DNA of 64,000 nucleotides from Streptomyces griseoincarnatus (lineage in GTDB: Bacteria; Actinomycetota; Actinomycetes; Streptomycetales; Streptomycetaceae). The stretch lies in the NCBI GenBank assembly GCA_014649575.1, contig BMTH01000014.1:1-64000 (forward strand). The letters are read 5' to 3'. The translations under genes were made by a program, and so were the position numbers. This document shows positions 16,818 to 23,542 of this stretch, piece after piece (positions within the stretch are counted from its first letter, which is position 1; every line of letters starts with the position of its first letter). The notes below the pieces were generated by a model that had not been told where the DNA came from, ran no database searches, and was given only the letters and a program-made list of their open reading frames with translations.

Positions 16818-18548
16818 GTGGCTGCCACCGAACAACGCCTTTCCACCACGGTGCTGGTCATCGGCACCGGCGGGGCCGGCCTGCGGGCGTCCGTCGAACT
16901 GGCCGAGGCCGGTGTCGACGTCCTCGCGGTCGGCAAGCGCCCCAAGGACGACGCGCACACCTCGCTCGCCGCGGGCGGCATCAACGCGGCCCTGGCCACG
17001 ATGGACCCCGAGGACAGCTGGCAGCAGCACGCGGCGGACACGCTCAAGGAGAGCTACCTGCTGGGCGACCCCCGCACCACCGAGATCGTCACCCGGGGCG
17101 CCGCCCGGGGCATCGACGACCTGGAGCGCTACGGCATGGCCTTCGCGCGGGAGCAGGACGGCCGTATCTCGCAGCGCTTCTTCGGCGCGCACAAGTTCCG
17201 CCGCACCGCCTTCGCCGGCGACTACACGGGCCTGGAGATCCAGCGCACCCTCGTCCGGCGCGCGGAACAGCTGCGGATACCGGTGCTGGAGGGCGTGTAC
17301 ATCACGCGGATCCTCACCCACGAGGGCGCGGTGTTCGGGGCGTACGGCTTCGATCTGAAGGACGGCACGCGCTACCGGGTGCACGCCGACGCGGTGATCC
17401 TCGCGGCGGGCGGGCACACGCGGATCTGGCGGCGCACGTCGTCACGGCGGGACGAGAACACCGGGGACTCCTTCCGGCTCGCCGTGGAGGCGGGGGCGCG
17501 GCTGCGCGACCCGGAGCTGGTGCAGTTCCACCCGTCCGGGATCATCGAGCCGGAGAACGCGGCCGGCACCCTCGTCAGCGAGGCCGCGCGCGGCGAGGGC
17601 GGCATCCTGCGCAACGCGCTCGGCGAGCGGTACATGAGCCGCTACGACCCCGAGCGCATGGAACTGTCCACCCGGGACCGGGTCGCCCTGGCCTCCTACA
17701 CGGAGATCAAGGAGGGCCGCGGCACGGAGAAGGGCGGGGTGTGGCTGGACGTCTCCCACCTGCCCCGGCAGACCGTCATGACCCGGCTCCCCCGGGTGTA
17801 CCAGACGCTGCTGGACCTGCAGATGCTGGACATCACCCGGGACCCGATCGAGGTGGCGCCCACGGCGCACTACTCGATGGGCGGGGTGTGGGTGCGCCCG
17901 GAGGACCACAGCACCGACGTGCGCGGCCTGTACGCGATCGGTGAGGCGTCCAGCGGTCTGCACGGCGCCAACCGGCTCGGCGGCAACAGCCTGATCGAAC
18001 TGCTGGTGTACGGCCGTATCACCGGCCGGGCGGCCGCCGCGTACTCCGAGTCGCTGGCCGCCCAGCCCCGTTCGGCCTCGGCGGTCGCCGAGGCGCAGGC
18101 GGAGGTGGACGGGCTGCTCGCGGCGGACGGCCCGGAGAACGTCCGCGCCCTGCAGCGCGCCGTCCGCGACACGATGACGGAACACGCGGGTGTCGTCCGC
18201 GACGAGGAGGGGCTGCGCACCGGGCTGGCCGAACTCGCCGCGATCGAGAAGCGGATGGAGGGCGTCGGCGTCCACCCGGACATCGCCGGCTTCCAGGACC
18301 TCGCGCACGCCTTCGACCTCAAGGCGGCGGTGCTGGCCGCGCGGGCCACGCTCGAGGCGGCGCTGGAGCGGCGGGAGACGCGGGGCTGTCACAACCGCAG
18401 CGACTACCCGGACATGAAGGAAGAACTGCGGGTCAACCTCGTGTGGTCGCCGGCGACCGGCATCACCCGGGAGAGCATCCCGCCCGTTCCCGAGGAGATC
18501 GCCTCCTTGATGGAGGAGGTGCCGACGGACGGCAAGTTGCAGGAGTGA
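16818..18548 (+). CDS. FAD-dependent fumarate reductase/succinate dehydrogenase-like flavoprotein
   Basis: A 576-residue flavoprotein of the SdhA/FrdA/L-aspartate oxidase family. N-terminal Rossmann motif VIGTGGAGLRASVELAEAG binds FAD. HTSLAAGGINAAL corresponds to the flavin-attachment region. The substrate-site segments are QFHPSGI, SEAARGEGGIL, TAHYSMGG and GANRLGGNSL. The C-terminal helical domain ends in RGCHNRSDYP. No iron-sulfur or membrane-anchor subunits are next to it, so it acts alone or with subunits elsewhere, as L-aspartate oxidases do. GTG 16818 follows GGAG. It has an ECF41-type promoter. Confidence 0.88.
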   Translation: MAATEQRLSTTVLVIGTGGAGLRASVELAEAGVDVLAVGKRPKDDAHTSLAAGGINAALATMDPEDSWQQHAADTLKESYLLGDPRTTEIVTRGAARGIDDLERYGMAFAREQDGRISQRFFGAHKFRRTAFAGDYTGLEIQRTLVRRAEQLRIPVLEGVYITRILTHEGAVFGAYGFDLKDGTRYRVHADAVILAAGGHTRIWRRTSSRRDENTGDSFRLAVEAGARLRDPELVQFHPSGIIEPENAAGTLVSEAARGEGGILRNALGERYMSRYDPERMELSTRDRVALASYTEIKEGRGTEKGGVWLDVSHLPRQTVMTRLPRVYQTLLDLQMLDITRDPIEVAPTAHYSMGGVWVRPEDHSTDVRGLYAIGEASSGLHGANRLGGNSLIELLVYGRITGRAAAAYSESLAAQPRSASAVAEAQAEVDGLLAADGPENVRALQRAVRDTMTEHAGVVRDEEGLRTGLAELAAIEKRMEGVGVHPDIAGFQDLAHAFDLKAAVLAARATLEAALERRETRGCHNRSDYPDMKEELRVNLVWSPATGITRESIPPVPEEIASLMEEVPTDGKLQE

Positions 18549-18602
18549 GCGCGCAGGCGCATGCCGCTCCCCCGTCCATCAACCCTGTGAAAGGAATCAG
18601 TC

Positions 18603-19352
18603 ATGAAGGTCGTAGTGATCGGCGGCACCGGGCTCATCGGCTCGAAGGTCGTCGGCAGGCTCCAAGCCGAGGGCCACGAGGCGGTGCCGGCCGCGCCCAA
18701 TACCGGCGTCAACACCCTGACCGGTGAGGGCCTGGCCGAGGTCCTGGACGGCGCGTCGGTCGTCGTCGACGTGTCGAACTCGCCGTCGTTCGCGGACGAC
18801 GCCGTCATGGAGTTCTTCCGCACGTCGACCACCAACCTCCTCAAGGCGGAGTCGGACGCCGGTGTGGCCCACCATGTCGCCCTGTCCGTGGTCGGGACGG
18901 ACCGGCTCCAGGAGAGCGGCTACTTCCGCGCCAAGCAGGTGCAGGAGGACCTGATCAGGGACTCCGGCCTGCCGTACTCCATCGTGCACGCCACGCAGTT
19001 CTTCGAGTTCATGAAGGGACTGGCGGATCTGTCGACGGTCGACGGCACGGTGCGGGTGCCCCCGGCGAAGTTCCAGCCGATGGCCTCGGACGACGTGGCG
19101 GCGGCGGTGTGCCGCGCGGCGGTCGCCCAGCCTCTCGACGGCATGGTCGAGGTCGGCGGCCCCGAGGCCCTCTTCCTGGCCGAGCTCCTCCGCACGGCGC
19201 TGTCCGCCGCGGGCGACCCGCGGGAGATCGTGACGGACCCCGAGGCGGGCTACTCGGGCGCCCCGGTGGACGAGTCCACCCTCCTCCCGGGTCCGGACGC
19301 GGAACTGGCGACGACGCGTTACGAGGACTGGCTTGCGGCGCAGCAGCAGTGA
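18603..19352 (+). CDS. NmrA-like / atypical SDR NAD(P)-binding protein
   Basis: A 249-residue protein starting with the dinucleotide-binding motif VVVIGGTGLIGSKVV. It has ALSVVGTDRLQESGYFRAKQ (atypical SDR core) and a C-terminal part like NmrA-type or NAD-dependent epimerase-like proteins. These either reduce small substrates or sense NAD(P). It lies 54 bp downstream of the flavoprotein with a good AAAGGAA ribosome binding site and no own TGTCACA promoter, so it probably belongs to the same transcript. ECF41 factors often control an epimerase/oxidoreductase-type (COE) gene nearby, and this would fit. Confidence 0.85.
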   Translation: MKVVVIGGTGLIGSKVVGRLQAEGHEAVPAAPNTGVNTLTGEGLAEVLDGASVVVDVSNSPSFADDAVMEFFRTSTTNLLKAESDAGVAHHVALSVVGTDRLQESGYFRAKQVQEDLIRDSGLPYSIVHATQFFEFMKGLADLSTVDGTVRVPPAKFQPMASDDVAAAVCRAAVAQPLDGMVEVGGPEALFLAELLRTALSAAGDPREIVTDPEAGYSGAPVDESTLLPGPDAELATTRYEDWLAAQQQ

Positions 19353-19496
19353 CACGTGCCGGGATGTGTGGCCCTCGCCTGCGGGCGGGGGCCACGGGCC
19401 TCAGCCTGCTGCGCATCGACCGGGAGTCGGACGAGGGCGTGTACCGGGAGCCGAACGTGTGGATGCGGCACCGCTGACGTCGGTCGCACAGGGCGA

Positions 19497-19532
19497 CGGC
19501 CCGGACGGGTGAGGGACCACCCGTCCGGGCCG
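19497..19532. terminator. Hairpin between convergent genes
   Basis: Two perfect 14-bp arms (19497-19510 and 19519-19532) around an 8-base loop, between the NmrA-like gene and the convergent LPMO gene. It could terminate both. It has no T-run, as is common in Streptomyces. Confidence 0.7.
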
Positions 19533-19575
19533 CGCCGTGCGGTTCAGTGCGCTGTGCTGTGCCGTGCTGGGTGGC

Positions 19576-20250
19576 TCAGCCGAAGTCCACGTCGCTGCAC
19601 ATCAGGTAGGCCTGGTCGAGGTGCGAGGCCTGCCAGATGGTGAAGACGATGTGGTGCCCGGAGTAGCCGGAGGTCCGCACCGGGAACGTGATGTCGTTCG
19701 CCGGGGCGAAGCGGCCGGTCTGGGTGATGAAGTCCAGGTCGTCCCAGCCGAGGGCCTCGGTCTTCGGGTCGAAGCCCTGCTTGCTCACGTAGACCTTGAA
19801 GTAGTCCGCGCCGTGCGACGCCTGGTCGTACAGGTGGACCGTGAAGTTGTCGTCGACGGGCGTCGTCTTCCACGGACCCGGGTTGTTCAGGCTCTCGAAG
19901 TTCGAGTGGTTGTTGCTGCAGAGCTTGCCGTTCGGGATGCGCGCCTCGAACTGGCCGCCGAGACCGTCCTGGAGCATGCTCATCCAGTTCCACATGGTGT
20001 TGGGGTTGGCCTGGTAGGCCTGCCAGCACATGGGGTCCTCCTGCGCCATGGCGGGGTTCATGTGGTCGCTGCCCCACTCCTCCCAGCAGTGGTACGCGCG
20101 GGAGGCGGGGCCGACGACGGAACCGTGCGCCTGGGCCGTGCCCGAGAACGTCAGCGCGCCGGCCACCACGGCGAACAGCATCAGGAACGCCTGGAAGAGA
20201 CGGCGCCCGGCCGGCCGGGAAGTACCGGCGGATAAACGTGAGTTGTGCAT
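19576..20250 (-). CDS. Secreted AA10 lytic polysaccharide monooxygenase
   Basis: A 224-residue copper enzyme that oxidatively cleaves crystalline cellulose or chitin outside the cell. The signal peptide (residues 1 to about 43) ends in GTAQA, so the mature protein begins with His in HGSVVGPASRAY, the first His of the copper histidine brace. The second brace His is probably in QASHGADYFKVYV. A late Phe motif is ITFPVRTSGYSG. No carbohydrate-binding module follows. ATG 20250 is chosen for the signal peptide. Codon 6 is TTA (20233-20235), implying dependence on the bldA tRNA. A perfect CebR-type box lies 37 bp upstream, suggesting cellobiose control and cellulose as substrate. Confidence 0.95.
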   Translation of the reverse strand: MHNSRLSAGTSRPAGRRLFQAFLMLFAVVAGALTFSGTAQAHGSVVGPASRAYHCWEEWGSDHMNPAMAQEDPMCWQAYQANPNTMWNWMSMLQDGLGGQFEARIPNGKLCSNNHSNFESLNNPGPWKTTPVDDNFTVHLYDQASHGADYFKVYVSKQGFDPKTEALGWDDLDFITQTGRFAPANDITFPVRTSGYSGHHIVFTIWQASHLDQAYLMCSDVDFG

Positions 20251-20286
20251 GGGGGGGATGACTCCAATCCTGTGGGTGAAACGTGA

Positions 20287-20300
20287 TGGGAGCGCTCCCA
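20287..20300. promoter_or_regulatory. Predicted CebR operator
   Basis: TGGGAGCGCTCCCA, a perfect 14-bp palindrome identical to the established consensus for CebR, the LacI-family cellobiose/cellooligosaccharide-responsive repressor of Streptomyces cellulolytic genes. It sits 37 bp upstream of the LPMO start codon, in a position to block transcription. Confidence 0.88.
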
Positions 20301-20337
20301 AAGGTAGAAGGTGGGCGTGCAGGTTTCGTGGAGCGAA

Positions 20338-20350
20338 CGAAACGGTTTCG
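20338..20350. promoter_or_regulatory. Second palindrome upstream of the LPMO
   Basis: CGAAACGGTTTCG has perfect 6-bp arms (CGAAAC/GTTTCG) around one base, 38 bp upstream of the CebR box. A further GTTTCGT at 20323-20329 makes overlapping inverted repeats with ACGAAAC. Another regulator may bind here; none is identified. Confidence 0.4.
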
Positions 20351-20566
20351 GGGAGACGTTCGGCCGCGACCGGCCGGTTAACACGGCCGACACGCACGGC
20401 CCGCATACTGAGCGCCCACATCATGCCTGCTCACACAGTAAGTTGAGGGTGCGGCCGAGATCCGTTGGTCCGTCAATTCGTCCCGGTAATTTCGGTTGCG
20501 GCGGCTTTGCCGCATCGAAATCTTTCGACTCGGCGAACTTGTCCGGCACGAGACCCAATCCGTAAG

Positions 20567-20611
20567 ACGTGCGGTGCCGCCGGCCCGGGGCGGGTCGGCG
20601 GCACCGCACGT
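20567..20611. terminator. Strong hairpin downstream of the alpha/beta hydrolase
   Basis: Perfect 16-bp arms (20567-20582 and 20596-20611) with a 13-base loop lie 12 bp after the hydrolase stop on the minus strand. They also separate it from the LPMO promoter region. Confidence 0.75.
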
Positions 20612-20622
20612 GACGTGCCCCC

Positions 20623-21357
20623 TTACCGCTTCACCGACGAAGCCGCCGCCCTCGCCACCCGCGCGACCTCCTGCGGATGCGAGACGCTCGCCGCGTGTGA
20701 CGCCTCCAGCTCCGTCACCTCCGCACCGGCGCGCTTCGCCATGTGACTCTGCGCTGCCGCGGGGATGTTGAGGTCCTCCGTGGCGACCACGGCCCAGGCC
20801 GGCAGCGTCCGCCAGCCCGGCTCGGGCGCCGGCTCCTCCAGGGCCGCTCCGGTCACCGGACGCTGGGTGACCGCCATCAGCTGGGCCACCCCCTCCGGCA
20901 CGTCCGCCGCGAACTGGTGCGGGAACTTCGCCTGGTCGATGGTGAACTCCATGCCCGGCGAACCGTCCGGCAGCGTCACCGGCGTCGGCCGCAGTGCCTC
21001 GCCGAGGCTGCTGCCCGGGAAGCGCGCCGCCAGGTCCAGCGCGCTCTCGCCCTTGTCGGGGATGAACGCGGCGACGTACACCAGCGCCCGCACGTTGTCC
21101 GCGCCCACCGCCGCGGCGGTGATGACGGATCCGCCGTAGGAGTGGCCGACCAGGACGACCGGCCCCTCGATGCCGGCGAGGACTTCACGGACGTACGCGG
21201 CGTCGCCGCTCAGTCCGCGCAGCGGGTTCGCGGCGGCCACCACGGGGTGGCCCTCGCGCCGCAGTTCGCGCGCCACGTCGTTCCAACTGGTCGAGTCGGC
21301 GAAGGCACCGTGGACGAGAACCACGGTGGGTTCGGGAGAGCGGGAACGGTGGAACAT
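20623..21357 (-). CDS. Alpha/beta hydrolase
   Basis: A 244-residue cytoplasmic alpha/beta-hydrolase. Oxyanion-side motif VVLVHGAFADSTSWNDV is near residue 15, the nucleophile elbow is VGHSYGGSVI (Ser near 86), and the catalytic His is in LEASHAASVSHP near the C-terminus. The acid is probably in VATEDLNIP. It is similar to esterase/signal-peptide-peptidase-like and haloperoxidase-like hydrolases common in Streptomyces; substrate unknown. ATG 21357 follows GAAAGGACC. The longer open frame to 21477 runs through the predicted promoter and is rejected. It is divergent from the truncated sigma paralogue. Confidence 0.85.
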   Translation of the reverse strand: MFHRSRSPEPTVVLVHGAFADSTSWNDVARELRREGHPVVAAANPLRGLSGDAAYVREVLAGIEGPVVLVGHSYGGSVITAAAVGADNVRALVYVAAFIPDKGESALDLAARFPGSSLGEALRPTPVTLPDGSPGMEFTIDQAKFPHQFAADVPEGVAQLMAVTQRPVTGAALEEPAPEPGWRTLPAWAVVATEDLNIPAAAQSHMAKRAGAEVTELEASHAASVSHPQEVARVARAAASSVKR

Positions 21358-21420
21358 GGCCGGTCCTTTCGTCGGAAGGCGGTGCCGCCGGGCCGGCGGA
21401 ACGTCGTCGCCTTTCGCATC

Positions 21421-21450
21421 GATGACCATGCGGCGGACCCATGTGTGACA
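21421..21450 (-). promoter_or_regulatory. Predicted ECF41 promoter of the alpha/beta hydrolase
   Basis: Minus strand: TGTCACA (21450-21444), 15 bases, TGGTCATC (21428-21421). Predicted start near 21415, about 58 nt before the ATG. The -35 element is embedded in the palindrome ATGTGTGACACAT (21441-21453). Confidence 0.7.
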
Positions 21451-21471
21451 CATAGGGCGAAAGGGACTCCG

Positions 21472-21501
21472 TGTCACAGACGGCCCGGCTGTCCGGTCTC
21501 T
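21472..21501 (+). promoter_or_regulatory. Predicted ECF41 promoter of the region-4-less sigma paralogue
   Basis: TGTCACA (21472-21478), 15 bases, CGGTCTCT (21494-21501). The expected transcription start is about 21507, exactly at an in-frame GTG. That argues for a leaderless mRNA and against the upstream GTG at 21471. Confidence 0.7.
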
Positions 21502-21506
21502 CGCAT

Positions 21507-22229
21507 GTGAACCGCGTCGACGACGGCTCCCCGCTCGCGGACCTGCTCGACGAGCGGCGGCACCTGGTCGCCCTCGCCCACCGCATGCTCGGCAGCGCCG
21601 ACGACGCCGAGAGCGCCGTCGACGAGTGCTACCGGCGGTGGTACGCGCTGTCCGACCGCGAGCGGGAGCGCATCCGCGTGCCGCTGACCTGGCTGGCCGC
21701 CGGCGTCGGCCGGATCTGCCGGGCCCGGCGCGTGCTGCCGCCCCCGGAGGGATCTGCCGGTGCCGCCCGCCCCACTGTCCCGGATGTCATCGTCGTCCGG
21801 CCCCGCGACGCACAACCCACGACCCTCCGGCAGCACGCAGCCGCGAATCCCACGACACTCCGGCAGCACGACGCCGTGGTGCACGCCGTCCGCCGTGCCC
21901 TCGTGGCGGCCGACGTGGACCTGCTCCTCCCCCTGCTGGCGCCCGACGCAGCCGCCTTCTTCGACGGCGGCGGGAAGATCCGGACGCTTGTCGCACCCGT
22001 ACACGGGCGTGACCGGGTCGCCCGCGGTCTCCTGCGCCTGCTCGACCGCGGCCCGCACACCACCCTCGCCGCCCACTCCGTCAACGGGCGCACGGGGCTC
22101 GTGGTCCGCCACGGCAGGCGAGTGGTCGCCGTCCTGAGCCTGGACGTCTCCGGCACCGAGGCCGTAGGGGTGTGGGCCGTCGTCAACCCCGACAAACTCC
22201 GCTCCTGGAACGCCGGCCGGCACCCGTGA
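21507..22229 (+). CDS. ECF41-derived protein lacking sigma region 4 (paralogue 2)
   Basis: A 240-residue relative of SigJ/ECF41 factors. The start resembles region 2 (LVALAHRMLGSADDAESAVDE) but is shortened, and region 4 is absent. In its place is a linker with an 11-residue duplication, PTTLRQHAAAN then PTTLRQHDAVV. The SnoaL-like domain is intact and keeps DGGGKIRTL and terminal NPDKLRSW, but the WLPEP signature is lost. GTG 21507 is chosen because it coincides with the transcription start predicted from the promoter; a GTG at 21471 is possible. Without region 4 it cannot recognise a -35 element by the usual route, so it may be a decoy, partner or sensor for the other two paralogues. Confidence 0.8.
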   Translation: MNRVDDGSPLADLLDERRHLVALAHRMLGSADDAESAVDECYRRWYALSDRERERIRVPLTWLAAGVGRICRARRVLPPPEGSAGAARPTVPDVIVVRPRDAQPTTLRQHAAANPTTLRQHDAVVHAVRRALVAADVDLLLPLLAPDAAAFFDGGGKIRTLVAPVHGRDRVARGLLRLLDRGPHTTLAAHSVNGRTGLVVRHGRRVVAVLSLDVSGTEAVGVWAVVNPDKLRSWNAGRHP

Positions 22230-22260
22230 CGGCATCCGCCCCCACCTCACCGGCCACGGG

Positions 22261-22290
22261 TGTTACGCCGGGCCTCCCGCCGGTGTCTCC
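22261..22290 (+). promoter_or_regulatory. Weak ECF41-like promoter of the oxidoreductase-sigma operon
   Basis: TGTTACG (22261-22267) then GTGTCTCC (22283-22290). The GTC triplet falls at exactly the same distance (17 bases) from the -35 element as in the six stronger sites, but two -35 positions and the first -10 bases differ. Confidence 0.45.
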
Positions 22291-22323
22291 ATGCCGCAGT
22301 CCGGTTCCACGAGTGGAGACATC

Positions 22324-23492
22324 ATGAGCAGGAACAGCGAGAACATCGAGGTCGTCGTCCTGGGCGGCGGCTACGGCGGCGTCAAGGCCGCCAACCGGCT
22401 GGCGCGCCGGGCGGGCGTGTCGGTGACGCTGGTCAACCCACGGCCCGACTTCGTCGAGCGCATCCGCCTGCACCAGCTGGTGACCGGGTCCGACGACGCG
22501 GTGGAGGCCTTCGGGGAGGTGCTGGGCAGGAACGTCCGTCTGGTGGTCGACACCGCCACCCTGATCGCGCATGCCGAGCGCCGGGTGTCCCTGGCCGGCG
22601 GCGGCACCCTCGTCTACGACCACCTGGTCTACGCGGTGGGCAGCGGCGCCTCCGTCCCCGGTGTGCCCGGGGCCGCGGAGTTCGCGCACACGGTGGCGGA
22701 CCTCGACGGCGCGCGGCGGCTGCGGTCGACGCTGGCCGAGACGCCAGCGACAGCCCCGGTGACCGTGGTGGGGGCGGGCCTGACCGGTGTGGAGACGGCA
22801 GCCGAGCTGGCGGAGGCGGGGCGCCACGTCACCCTGGTCTGCGGCGGGGTGCTCGGTCCCTCCCTGCACGCCCGGGGCCGCCGTCCGGTCGCCCGCCGGC
22901 TCGCCGCGCTGGGCGTGAGGGTCCTCGAAGGCGCCGGGACGCGGGTGACGGAGGTGACCCGCGACGCCGTACGGCTCGCCGACGGCCGCGACGTCACCGG
23001 CGCGGTGACCGTCTGGACCGCGGGGTTCCGTGTGCCGGACCTGGCCGCGCGCAGCGGGCTGAGCACGGACGCCCACGGGCGGCTGGTCACGGACCCGACG
23101 CTGACCAGCGTGGACGACGACCGCATCGTCGCCGCGGGGGACGCCGGTGTGATCACGGGCCGGCCGCTCCGGATGAGCTGCCAGGCGGCCGTGCAGCTGG
23201 GCACGGGAGCCGCCGACACCATCTGCGCCGGATCGCGGGGAAGTCCCCGGCGCCCGTCCGGCTGCTGTTCGCCGGGCAGTGTCTGAGCCTCGGCCGGGAG
23301 GAGGGCGTCACCCAGTTCTCGTACCCGGACGACCGGGTGAACGCGCTCCACCTCAGTGGCCGGCCCGCCGCCGGCGTCAAGGAGATCGCCTGCCGGTCCA
23401 CCCTCCGTCAGCTGGTGGCCGGGGCGCGCAAGGCCGGTTCCCGGGCGGTCCGGGAGGACGGCTCCGGCCCCCGCCGGAACGTCCCGGCCTGA
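22324..23492 (+). pseudogene. NDH-2-like FAD/NAD(P)-dependent oxidoreductase, frameshifted near its C-terminus
   Basis: A pyridine-nucleotide-disulfide family flavoprotein (NADH dehydrogenase type II-like). FAD Rossmann motif VVLGGGYGGVKAANRL is at residues 9-24. NAD(P) Rossmann motif VVGAGLTGVETAAELAEAG is near 150, and the second FAD motif VAAGDAGVITGRP near 275. The initial frame stops at 23286 after a non-homologous tail (GSPRRPSGCC). The next frame continues sensibly from about 23229 (RIAGKSPAPVRLLFAGQC through YPDDRVNALHLSG) to a stop at 23492. One missing base near 23229 explains this; the intact product would be about 389 residues. It could be a real mutation, a sequence error or a recoding site. 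It lies 50 bp upstream of sigma paralogue 3, presumably in one operon. Confidence 0.8.
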
Positions 23493-23542
23493 CCATCACG
23501 GCCTCCGTCACGGGCCGAACACGAGAAAGCGGCACACCCGAC

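Noticed and set aside
18387-18418. TGTCACA at 18387 upstream of the NmrA-like gene
   Set aside because: It lies inside the flavoprotein coding sequence (RGCHNRSDYP). The position that should read GTC is GAC and the distance to the next start is about 185 bp.
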